In this document: in pieces, positions 51,308 through 58,462 of the stretch
How the letters are laid out: every line of letters starts with the position of its first letter
Position numbering within the stretch: the stretch's first letter is position 1
Translations under genes and position numbers: made by a program
Notes under the pieces: model-generated
Told to the model about the DNA's origin: nothing
The model's database searches: none
What the model saw: the letters and a program-made list of their open reading frames with translations, nothing else
Assembly (NCBI RefSeq): GCF_947493875.1
Contig: NZ_CANLSU010000009.1
Coordinates: forward strand, 1 to 58,462
Source: an uncultured Marinococcus sp.
Lineage (GTDB): Bacteria > Bacillota > Bacilli > Bacillales > Marinococcaceae
Length of the DNA: 58,462 bases
Reading direction: 5' to 3'

Positions 51308-52696
51308 TTATCTGAGCGGCGCCGGGTCGAGTGCAGCGTCCAGTGCTTCTTCAAGCGTTTTGACGCCTACTACCTGAATGCCTTCGGGAAATGTCCAGCC
51401 ACCGATGTTCTTCGATGGAATTATCGCCCGTGAAAATCCAAGCTTCGCTGCTTCTTTCACGCGCTCCTCCACCCGGGAAATACGCCGGATTTCTCCGGTA
51501 AGACCGACTTCTCCCATGACAATGTCTCCCGGGTTCGTGGATTGGTTCCGAAAGCTCGAGGCAACACATATAGCAATACCAAGATCAACTGCCGGTTCGT
51601 CGAGCTTCACGCCTCCGGCGACGTTAATATAGGCATCCTGGTTTTGAAGAAGCATGCCAAGACGCTTTTCAAGCACTGCCATCAGAAGTGCAATCCGGTT
51701 CTGATCGATTCCTGTAGCTGTCCGGCGCGGGTAAGCATAGCTCGTAGGGGCGATCAGTGCCTGCAGTTCTACAAGCACCGGCCGGGTCCCCTCCAGAGAA
51801 GCTACAACAGCCGAGCCCGATGTGCCTTCCGTCCGCTCTTCGAGAAAGATTTCTGAAGGATTTGTTACTTCCTTCAGGCCTGCCTCTTTCATTTCAAAGA
51901 TCCCGATTTCATTCGTCGAGCCAAATCTATTTTTCACGGCCCGTAAAATCCGGTACGTATTATGCTGCTCGCCTTCAAAGTAAAGCACGGAATCCACCAT
52001 ATGCTCGAGCATTTTCGGTCCGGCAATCGACCCCTGCTTAGTCATGTGTCCTACAACAAATACAGCAATGCCCTGATTTTTTGCAATGTGCATAAAGGTC
52101 GAGGTTGATTCACGCACCTGCGCTACGCTTCCGGGCGCCGACTGAATTTCATCCGAATGGACGGTCTGAATCGAATCGATAATTACAAGATCCGGCTTCA
52201 CTTCCTCCATCGCCGCTTCGATCCGCTCCATATTTGTTTCTGTAAAGACAAACAGCGTATCTGCTTCCACACCGAGGCGTTCCGCTCTCATTTTCGTCTG
52301 CTTGACCGATTCCTCTCCGGAAACATAAAGGACACGGTACTTCTGAGAAGCAAGCAGAGCAGAAACCTGCAGAAGCAGCGTTGACTTCCCGATCCCCGGG
52401 TCTCCCCCGACCAACACGAGTGATCCGGGCACGATCCCCCCGCCTAACACTCTGTTTAGTTCGCCTACAGACGTTGAAATGCGGTTTTCCTTTTCTCCAG
52501 TCACCTGGGTAATCGGTGTCGGTTTGTCAGCTTCGCTGAATACATTTGCCGCCGGTCGTCGGCCTGCTTTCGATGCCGGAGCTTCCTTTTCTTCTACCAT
52601 CGTATTCCAGTTGTTGCAGGCTGGACAGCGCCCCATCCACTTTTGAGTTTCATACCCGCACTCCTGGCAGACAAATTTTGTTTTTGCTTTTGCCAT
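51308..52696 (-). CDS. radA: DNA repair protein RadA (Sms)
   Basis: A 462-residue RecA-like helicase for branch migration in recombination. The N-terminal zinc finger is [19 protein letters not shown], Walker A is [10 protein letters not shown], and the RadA-specific motif is [11 protein letters not shown]. The C-terminal Lon-like domain follows. ATG 52696 follows AAGAGGAGG; the in-frame extension upstream lacks support. It is separated from clpC by a terminator. disA, which follows radA in B. subtilis, is missing. Confidence 0.97.
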   Translation of the reverse strand: MAKAKTKFVCQECGYETQKWMGRCPACNNWNTMVEEKEAPASKAGRRPAANVFSEADKPTPITQVTGEKENRISTSVGELNRVLGGGIVPGSLVLVGGDPGIGKSTLLLQVSALLASQKYRVLYVSGEESVKQTKMRAERLGVEADTLFVFTETNMERIEAAMEEVKPDLVIIDSIQTVHSDEIQSAPGSVAQVRESTSTFMHIAKNQGIAVFVVGHMTKQGSIAGPKMLEHMVDSVLYFEGEQHNTYRILRAVKNRFGSTNEIGIFEMKEAGLKEVTNPSEIFLEERTEGTSGSAVVASLEGTRPVLVELQALIAPTSYAYPRRTATGIDQNRIALLMAVLEKRLGMLLQNQDAYINVAGGVKLDEPAVDLGIAICVASSFRNQSTNPGDIVMGEVGLTGEIRRISRVEERVKEAAKLGFSRAIIPSKNIGGWTFPEGIQVVGVKTLEEALDAALDPAPLR

Positions 52697-52774
52697 ACGA
52701 TCCTCCTCTTTTACTACGAGCTGTATCCATTTTTCGTTTCGATTCCACACGATTTTATCGTTCATAAAAAGAAA

Positions 52775-52816
52775 AACAGCTGCCCCCTGACATCAATATG
52801 CCACAAGGCAGCTGTT
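52775..52816 (-). terminator. Terminator of the ctsR-mcsA-mcsB-clpC operon
   Basis: Minus-strand stem AACAGCTGCC / GGCAGCTGTT with a 22-nt loop, followed by TTTCTTTTT. It begins 13 bp after the clpC stop codon. Confidence 0.85.
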
Positions 52817-52828
52817 TCGAGTATAGCT

Positions 52829-55285
52829 TTATTGCGCTTTCGCCGTGCCTGATTTCGTTTCAACAATGAATTCGTCATCTTTCACGTCAATCACAGCAGT
52901 GTTGCCTTCTTCAAGCGTGCCTTTAAGCAGCTCGTCGGATAAACGGTCTTCCACGTGACGCTGCAGAGCACGTCTGAGCGGCCGGGCCCCGTATTCAGGG
53001 TCAAAACCTTCATCGGCAATCTTATCGAGTGCTGCATCGGTAATTTCAATGCTGATACCGTGCTCTTCCACACGCTTTTTAAGCTGTTCTGTCATTAAGC
53101 GCACAATCTTTTTGATGTGCTCTTTTTCCAGGCTGTGGAAGACAATGATTTCATCCAGACGGTTAATAAATTCAGGACGGAACGTATTTTTCAGCTCGCC
53201 CATGATTTTATCCCGCATATCATCGAATTTCTGCTCGGTGGACTGGGCCGCAAAGCCGACACTTTTATTCTGGCGCAGCGTGCTTGCCCCGACGTTAGAG
53301 GTAAGGATCAGCGCTGTATTTCTAAAGTCGACCCGGCGTCCTTTAGAGTCGGTAAGAAAACCGTCTTCAAGTACCTGAAGCAGAATGTTAAATACTTCCG
53401 GGTGCGCTTTTTCAATTTCGTCCAGCAAAATCACGGAATACGGATTGCGGCGCACTTTTTCTGTCAGCTGTCCGCCTTCTTCATAGCCGACATAGCCTGG
53501 AGGAGAACCGACCAGGCGGCTCGTCGCGTGCCGTTCCATATATTCGGACATATCGATTCGGATAATCGACTCTTCATCGCCAAATAACGTTTCTGCAACT
53601 GCACGGGCCAGTTCCGTCTTACCTACACCGGTAGGTCCGAGGAAAATAAAGGAACCAATTGGACGTTTCGGATCCTTCAAGCCGGCACGGGCACGGCGCA
53701 CTGCTTTGGAAATAGCATTGACTGCTTCGTCCTGGCCGACGACCCGGTTATGCAGGATATCTTCCATATGAAGCAGGCGGTCTGTTTCTTCTTCTGCAAG
53801 CTTGGATACCGGAACACCGGTCCAGCTTGAAACCACCTGGGCAATGTCTTCTGTCGTAATTGCAGAGTTTTCCTGTCCCTGCTTTTCTTTCCATTCATTT
53901 TTCATCTCTTCGACTTCTGCACGAAGCCGTTGTTCGGAATCACGGAGCGAGGCCGCTTTTTCGAATTCCTGGCTCTGCACGGCCGCATCTTTTTCCTTGC
54001 GTGTTTCTTCGAGATTCTGCTCAAGTTCTTTCAGGTTCGGCGGCGCTGTGTAAGAACGCAGACGCACCCGTGAACCGGCTTCATCGATTAAGTCGATCGC
54101 TTTATCCGGGAGGAAACGGTCCGAAATATACCGGTCGGATAATTTCACTGCCTGTTCAATCGCTTCATCCCCGATAGTTACCCGGTGGTGGGCTTCGTAA
54201 CGGTCTCTCAGACCGGCAAGAATTTGAATAGATTCTTCAAGTGTCGGTTCATTCACCTGAATTGGCTGGAAACGACGCTCAAGCGCAGCATCTTTTTCAA
54301 TATATTTCCGGTATTCATCCAGAGTGGTGGCACCGATGCATTGAAGCTCTCCACGTGCAAGTGACGGCTTCAGGATGTTCGAGGCATCGATTGCACCTTC
54401 TGCGCCGCCGGCCCCGATTAATGTATGCAGTTCATCAATGAACAACAGCACATTTCCGGACTGACGGATTTCTTCCATTACCTTCTTCAAACGGTCTTCA
54501 AATTCACCGCGGTATTTCGTGCCGGCAACTACAGTACCCATATCGAGAGTCATAACCCGTTTATTGCGGAGCGTTTCCGGCACTTCATTGGAAACGATCG
54601 ACAATGCCAGGCCTTCAGCGATAGCTGTTTTACCTACACCAGGCTCCCCGATAAGAACCGGGTTGTTTTTTGTCCGGCGGCTTAATACCTGAATAACACG
54701 TTCAATTTCCTGGCTTCTTCCGATGACCGGATCGAGGCCTTCTTCTTTCGCTACTGCCGTCAAATCCCTTGCTAAACTGTCAAGAGTCGGCGTATTGGCA
54801 CTCCCGCCTGCTCCTGGAGCCTGCTGGCTGCCAGAGCTCGAAGCTCCTTCATTGCTTCCGAGAAGCTGAAGCACCTGCTGACGGGCTTTGTTCAGACTAA
54901 CACCAAGATTATTCAGTACCCGGGCTGCAACGCCTTCCCCTTCACGGATTAGGCCGAGCAGAATGTGTTCTGTGCCCACATAGGAATGGCCAAGCTTTCT
55001 TGCTTCATCCATGGAAAGCTCAATAACTTTTTTCGCCCTTGGGGTATAATGAATTGTTTTCGATCCCTGCTGACCGGTGCCTATAAGGGTTTCCACCTCC
55101 TGCTGAATCTGGTCTGTATCCAAATTCAGTGCCTGCAGAGCTTTGGCAGCAATACCCTCACCTTCACGCACTAAACCGAGCAGAATATGCTCTGTTCCTA
55201 TATTATTATGGCCAAGGCGGATAGCTTCTTCCTGAGCTAGCGCCAATACTTTTTGCGCTCGTTCTGTAAAACGGCCGAACATCAT
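52829..55285 (-). CDS. clpC: ATP-dependent Clp protease ATPase subunit ClpC
   Basis: An 818-residue Hsp100 unfoldase that partners with ClpP and, in Bacillus, degrades McsB-marked (arginine-phosphorylated) proteins. Two Clp-N repeats lie at about 1-145. D1 has [10 protein letters not shown], a UVR/middle domain is at about 420-470, and D2 has [13 protein letters not shown]. The start [13 protein letters not shown] is identical to B. subtilis. It is the last gene of the CtsR operon, 30 bp after mcsB. Confidence 0.98.
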   Translation of the reverse strand: MMFGRFTERAQKVLALAQEEAIRLGHNNIGTEHILLGLVREGEGIAAKALQALNLDTDQIQQEVETLIGTGQQGSKTIHYTPRAKKVIELSMDEARKLGHSYVGTEHILLGLIREGEGVAARVLNNLGVSLNKARQQVLQLLGSNEGASSSGSQQAPGAGGSANTPTLDSLARDLTAVAKEEGLDPVIGRSQEIERVIQVLSRRTKNNPVLIGEPGVGKTAIAEGLALSIVSNEVPETLRNKRVMTLDMGTVVAGTKYRGEFEDRLKKVMEEIRQSGNVLLFIDELHTLIGAGGAEGAIDASNILKPSLARGELQCIGATTLDEYRKYIEKDAALERRFQPIQVNEPTLEESIQILAGLRDRYEAHHRVTIGDEAIEQAVKLSDRYISDRFLPDKAIDLIDEAGSRVRLRSYTAPPNLKELEQNLEETRKEKDAAVQSQEFEKAASLRDSEQRLRAEVEEMKNEWKEKQGQENSAITTEDIAQVVSSWTGVPVSKLAEEETDRLLHMEDILHNRVVGQDEAVNAISKAVRRARAGLKDPKRPIGSFIFLGPTGVGKTELARAVAETLFGDEESIIRIDMSEYMERHATSRLVGSPPGYVGYEEGGQLTEKVRRNPYSVILLDEIEKAHPEVFNILLQVLEDGFLTDSKGRRVDFRNTALILTSNVGASTLRQNKSVGFAAQSTEQKFDDMRDKIMGELKNTFRPEFINRLDEIIVFHSLEKEHIKKIVRLMTEQLKKRVEEHGISIEITDAALDKIADEGFDPEYGARPLRRALQRHVEDRLSDELLKGTLEEGNTAVIDVKDDEFIVETKSGTAKAQ

Positions 55286-55315
55286 GTTGCACGCACCTCC
55301 TACGCATTGGTGAAT

Positions 55316-56380
55316 CTATAATTCAAGTTTTATTCTTTCACGGATCACATTTGCCCGTCTTATATCTGCTTCTTCCTGAGTCAGTGATTCTCCTGCATAC
55401 TGTTCAAGAAAACCAGGCTGAGTCAGTAACATAAGTTCATTTAAAATATTACCCGAAATCCCTTTAATTAAATCCAGATCGATACCAAGTCTTACGTCTG
55501 ACAAACGATTGGCCGCCTCTTTGGTCGTCATCGTGCGGCTGTATGCAAGGATACCGTAAGACCTGAACACCCGGTCTTCGAGCTTTACCTTTGAAGAGCT
55601 AAGAAGGGATTCGCGTGCATGGCGTTCTCTTTGAATCACCTGCATTACTACACCGCGAAGATCTTCGATGATATCTTTTTCAGATTTTCCCAGTGTCATC
55701 TGGTTGGAAATTTGAAAAAGGTTTCCGAGTGCTTCACTGCCCTCTCCATAAATACCTCTCACGACCAGGCCAAGCTGGTGAATAGCCGGAAGAATACGGC
55801 TAAGCTGATTGGTCCAGACTAAAGCGGGCAGGTGTACCATTACTGAAGCTCTCATACCTGTACCCACATTTGTCGGACAGCTTGTTAAGTAACCGAGCCG
55901 TTCGTCAAACGCATAGGTGAGGTTTGCTTCCGCCCAATCATCCAGACGGTCAGCTTCATTATAACATTCTTCAAGCTGCATGCCGTTACTCAGACATTGA
56001 AGACGCAAATGATCTTCCTCATTAACCATAATACTGATTGATTCATCGTTATTCAAAAGAACAGCACTATGTTCCATGTTTTTTATTAAATACGGGCTGA
56101 CGAGATGCTTTTCCACCAGTACCTGCCGTTCATTCGGGCGAAGCTCATTCATGTTCAACGCTTCAAGAGAGCCTACTTCTTCTGATTGATTCAACAGAGT
56201 GGAGGAAGCGTAGCGCAGAAGTGTTGCACTTGCTTCTTCTGAAGCAAACACAGGGAAGGGGTACTGCTCTATATTACGGGCAAGCCGGACCCTGGTGCTA
56301 AGAGCAATATCGCCTTCCGGCCCCGGGCCTTCCTGCATCCATGGACTGATCGCTTCTGAAAAAAAGTGTTCGGATGCCAT
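55316..56380 (-). CDS. mcsB: Protein arginine kinase McsB
   Basis: A 354-residue phosphagen-kinase-like enzyme that phosphorylates arginines and marks proteins, including CtsR, for ClpCP. The catalytic core includes STRVRLARNIEQYPF, NEEDHLRLQCLSNGMQ and CPTNVGTGMRASVMVHLPAL. The C-terminal docking part has the conserved DVRLGIDLDLIKGI. Its ATG overlaps the mcsA stop by 1 nt. Confidence 0.98.
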   Translation of the reverse strand: MASEHFFSEAISPWMQEGPGPEGDIALSTRVRLARNIEQYPFPVFASEEASATLLRYASSTLLNQSEEVGSLEALNMNELRPNERQVLVEKHLVSPYLIKNMEHSAVLLNNDESISIMVNEEDHLRLQCLSNGMQLEECYNEADRLDDWAEANLTYAFDERLGYLTSCPTNVGTGMRASVMVHLPALVWTNQLSRILPAIHQLGLVVRGIYGEGSEALGNLFQISNQMTLGKSEKDIIEDLRGVVMQVIQRERHARESLLSSSKVKLEDRVFRSYGILAYSRTMTTKEAANRLSDVRLGIDLDLIKGISGNILNELMLLTQPGFLEQYAGESLTQEEADIRRANVIRERIKLEL

Positions 56381-56949
56381 CAGCTGTCTTCCTCCCTTCC
56401 CTGAAACTGTTTTTCAAGGGTACGGATTTCATCCCTTAATTCCGCAGCCTTTTCAAACTCTTCATTTTGGACGAGGATGGTAATCTGGCGTTTTTTCTCA
56501 TCCAGCTCCCTTTGGGCATGCAGCTTTTCATGCCTGTGCTTTGGAACCTTGCCGGTATGATTGGTATTGCCGCTGTGCACCCGGCGAAAAACAGGGGTCA
56601 GCTTCGATTCAAATGCGTGATAGCAATGAGCACAGCCCAAACGGCCGGTTTTAGTGAACTGTTTATACGTCAGTCCGCAATTGTCGCATGTGAGCGGCCT
56701 GGCTGCTTTTTTCGGCTGTTTCTTTTCAGCATTTCCAGCTGTGTTGGACTGATCCATGTTTAATAAGTCCGACAATAAGTCCTGGATTGTATAGCCGCCC
56801 GCAGCCGACATGAAAGAATGCTCCGTTTCAGAAGATTCCCCCTGTTCTTTTGCGCACTCTTCGCATAAATGAAGCTCTGTTTTAGCTCCATTCACGATTT
56901 TCGTGTAATGCAAAGAGGCCGGCCGCTGACCGCAATTCTGACAGATCAT
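56380..56949 (-). CDS. mcsA: McsA, activator of McsB kinase
   Basis: A 189-residue zinc-binding activator of McsB. Four cysteine pairs are visible: CQNC, CEEC, CDNC and CAHC. A UVR domain at the C-terminal end (about 143-178) contains RQITILVQNEEFEKAAELRD. It is coupled to mcsB by a 1-nt overlap and starts 14 bp after ctsR. Confidence 0.97.
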   Translation of the reverse strand: MICQNCGQRPASLHYTKIVNGAKTELHLCEECAKEQGESSETEHSFMSAAGGYTIQDLLSDLLNMDQSNTAGNAEKKQPKKAARPLTCDNCGLTYKQFTKTGRLGCAHCYHAFESKLTPVFRRVHSGNTNHTGKVPKHRHEKLHAQRELDEKKRQITILVQNEEFEKAAELRDEIRTLEKQFQGREEDS

Positions 56950-56963
56950 ATATCTTCCCTCCC

Positions 56964-57428
56964 TTATTCATAGCGCAGACTTTCTATCATAGCTTGCATG
57001 ATCCGCGCACGAACAATATCCCTTTCTTCTGGATACTTTAAGGCCAGTATAGACCTATCAACTGCCGCAAGCATCAAATTTGCTTCACGTTTATTCACGA
57101 CTTTTTCCTCAAACAAACGCATAATAACGCTCTCAGCTGTTCTTTGATCAATCCCGTGTCCCACAAGATCTGAAACTTGCCGAAGCAGTTCTGCGTGATC
57201 TGAAATTTTAGCCCTTGTAATTCGTATATACCCGCCACCGCCACGTTTACTCTCTACTACATAGCCTTTTTCAATAGTGAAACGCGTGCTTATAACATAA
57301 TTAATCTGGGAGGGAACACACTCAAAACGCTTTGCAAGTTCACTTCTTTTAATTTCAATTAAATCCTGTTCACTCTGTGTTAAAATTTGTTTCAAATAAT
57401 TTTCAATAACATCAGACATGCTTTTCAT
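56964..57428 (-). CDS. ctsR: Transcriptional repressor CtsR
   Basis: A 154-residue class III heat-shock repressor. The winged HTH includes LAKRFECVPSQINYVISTRFT and the wing VESKRGGGGYIRI, which contacts the heptad operator. The C-terminal domain ends with RARIMQAMIESL. ATG 57428 is 7 nt after GAGGAGGT. A perfect CtsR box stands in its own promoter, so the operon is autorepressed. Confidence 0.98.
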   Translation of the reverse strand: MKSMSDVIENYLKQILTQSEQDLIEIKRSELAKRFECVPSQINYVISTRFTIEKGYVVESKRGGGGYIRITRAKISDHAELLRQVSDLVGHGIDQRTAESVIMRLFEEKVVNKREANLMLAAVDRSILALKYPEERDIVRARIMQAMIESLRYE

Positions 57429-57481
57429 TCCCGCGACCTCCTCTCCGCCCCGGTTCGTCTTGCTATTATCAAAAAATTGAT

Positions 57482-57498
57482 TTTGACTATCTTTGACT
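57482..57498 (-). promoter_or_regulatory. CtsR operator
   Basis: Minus-strand AGTCAAAGATAGTCAAA, two heptads separated by 3 nt, fits the (A/G)GTCAAA-NAN-(A/G)GTCAAA consensus perfectly. It lies just downstream of the -10 element. Confidence 0.93.
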
Positions 57499-57500
57499 AT

Positions 57501-57529
57501 AATATATAATATTATTCAGTTGTTTTCAA
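57501..57529 (-). promoter_or_regulatory. Promoter of the ctsR operon
   Basis: Minus strand: -35 TTGAAA (57524-57529), 17-bp spacer, -10 TATATT (57501-57506). The CtsR box covers the transcription start. Confidence 0.75.
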
Positions 57530-57547
57530 GCTAGAGAAAGGCAAAAT

Positions 57548-57586
57548 GAAAAATCCGTCCTGTGATAATCAATCATAGGACGGATT
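57548..57586 (-). terminator. Terminator of the mgtC-family gene, partly within it
   Basis: Minus-strand stem AATCCGTCCT / AGGACGGATT with a 15-nt loop and a T-rich tail. The 5' arm (57577-57586) is coding sequence for the last residues, and the stop codon lies in the loop. Confidence 0.8.
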
Positions 57587-58279
57587 CAGCTCTATTTCTT
57601 TTATGCTATCTATTTTATATAAAGACTGATACAGTTCTGTTTCAGTCACGCCTCCCGGCAGATGAATTTTAATATAATAATGAAGCAGAGGTGTTTCGTC
57701 TTCGTCAAATTCCTTACCCTTTATTTTCTGAACCTGAACCTCCATACTTTCGAGTCGCTGAATCGTTTCGCCAAGCTCGTTAGCTTTTTTATCCATAGCT
57801 ATAAACAATACGTCTGTATCAGAAACGTTTTTAAACCATTTGTCTACATGATTTAAAAAGATAAGACTTGTCAATACAATGACTGTTGCAGCAATACCAG
57901 CAAAAAACATACCAGCTCCTATAGTTAACCCGATTGCAGCGACTATCCAGATGGAGGCAGCAGTGGTCAGCCCCCGGATAGAGGCGCCCTGAACTATAAT
58001 AGTGCCAGCACCCAGGAAGCCAATCCCGCTTATCACATAAGAGGCCAAACGTGAAGGATCATAAGCAACCAGATCACTGTTTTGGTTTAAATAATCCTGG
58101 AAGCCAAATAAAGCAAGCAGCATTACTAAGCAGGACCCGGTCCCCACCAGCATATGGGTTCGAAAACCAGCTGGATGGCCTTTCGATTCCCGCTCAATTC
58201 CTATTACTCCCGCCAAAAAGGCAGCAAGAATTAAACGAATGAGTATAATAATTGATTCATATTCCATCCACTGCTCCAT
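57569..58279 (-). CDS. MgtC/SapB-family membrane protein
   Basis: A 236-residue protein of the MgtC family, with four or five N-terminal helices (about residues 8-145) and a C-terminal cytosolic ACT-like domain. Signature blocks are GVIGIERESKGHPAGFRTHML and GIGFLGAGTIIVQGASIRGL. Such proteins are linked to magnesium limitation and membrane energetics; the exact role here is unknown. I start it at ATG 58279 after AAAGGATG; a longer in-frame reading to 58342 enters the 5S terminator region. It is inserted between 5S rRNA and ctsR, which B. subtilis does not have. Confidence 0.88.
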   Translation of the reverse strand: MEQWMEYESIIILIRLILAAFLAGVIGIERESKGHPAGFRTHMLVGTGSCLVMLLALFGFQDYLNQNSDLVAYDPSRLASYVISGIGFLGAGTIIVQGASIRGLTTAASIWIVAAIGLTIGAGMFFAGIAATVIVLTSLIFLNHVDKWFKNVSDTDVLFIAMDKKANELGETIQRLESMEVQVQKIKGKEFDEDETPLLHYYIKIHLPGGVTETELYQSLYKIDSIKEIELNPSYD

Positions 58280-58343
58280 CTGAATCACATCCTTTCTCTT
58301 ATCATATCTTATCTTTTTTGCTTTGTTTAAAAAGCCTATCATA

Positions 58344-58380
58344 TAAAAAAACCGCTTCCCTCCGAAAAGGGAAACGGTTT
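58344..58380 (-). terminator. Terminator of the upstream rRNA operon
   Basis: Minus-strand stem AACCGTTTCCC / GGGAAGCGGTT (one mismatch) with a TTTTTTATAT tail, directly after the 5S rRNA 3' end. Confidence 0.85.
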
Positions 58381-58382
58381 AA

Positions 58383-58462
58383 CTCGCCCGGCAGCGATCT
58401 ACTTTCACGGGGGGAGAACCCCCGGCTATCATCAACGCTGAAGAGCTTAACTTCCGTGTTCG
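58383..58462 (-). rRNA. rrf: 5S ribosomal RNA, 3' part, cut by the window edge
   Basis: The minus strand reads CGAACACGGAAGTTAAGCTC at the edge, the universal 5S loop B/C segment, followed by the loop E region and GAAAGTAGATCGCTGCCGGG near the 3' end. About 35 nt of the 5' half are outside. The exact 3' end (58383-58387) is estimated. It is the tail of an rRNA operon on the same strand as the protein genes. Confidence 0.9.

Noticed and set aside
57482-57498. Direct repeats that might start a CRISPR-like array
   Set aside because: Only two 7-nt copies with a 3-nt spacer; they are the CtsR operator.

Overview
The window is the ribosomal-protein / transcription / translation superregion of a Bacillaceae-type firmicute, with almost every gene on the minus strand. 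Protein sequences track Bacillus subtilis closely (RpoB, RpoC, EF-G, EF-Tu, ClpC, SecY), and the gene order is essentially that of the B. subtilis stretch from ctsR to salA, bounded by rRNA operons. An rRNA operon ends at the right edge (5S rRNA 3' part, minus strand). At the left edge two tandem rRNA-type promoters and an rrn leader read out of the window on the same strand. The genus cannot be fixed from the sequence; a moderately GC-rich, possibly alkaliphilic or halophilic Bacillaceae is a guess.

Layout, read in the direction of transcription (right to left): 5S rRNA; an MgtC-family membrane protein; the CtsR-controlled stress operon ctsR-mcsA-mcsB-clpC; radA; yacL; ispD-ispF-gltX; a Cys T-box followed by cysE-cysS-mrnC-rlmB-rae1; sigH; a glpF-glpK operon with CcpA (cre) and GlpP-type leader signals; secE-nusG; rplK-rplA; the L10 leader with rplJ-rplL; an RsmC-like methyltransferase; rpoB-rpoC; an L7Ae-like protein; rpsL-rpsG-fusA-tuf; the S10-spc-alpha ribosomal protein cluster from rpsJ to rplQ, with secY, adk and infA; ecfA1-ecfA2-ecfT-truA; a putative ZIP-like membrane protein; the L13 leader with rplM-rpsI; and salA/mrp. 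A HAD hydrolase on the plus strand is the only clear plus-strand gene.

Most of this is conserved housekeeping. The unusual points are departures from the expected order. disA is missing between radA and yacL; rpsN between rplE and rpsH; map between adk and infA; rpmGB next to secE; and cwlD, gerD, kbaA and pdaB around salA. The glycerol uptake operon sits between sigH and secE. Where map would be there is instead a roughly 200-nt promoter-driven leader with mutually exclusive hairpins and a possible RBS-sequestering pairing, the best candidate here for an undescribed RNA element. A short promoter-plus-terminator unit precedes secE, and several leaders (S10, rpsL, rplK, rpoB) contain hairpins without an assigned function.

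Regulatory logic visible in sequence: CtsR box overlapping the start of the stress operon; Cys T-box terminator before cysE; attenuated L10 leader; probable L13 leader; cre plus leader terminator before glpF; SigA-type promoters before sigH, rpsJ, rplK, rplJ, rplM and the L14e-like gene. No CRISPR array, insertion sequence, prophage gene or tRNA was seen.
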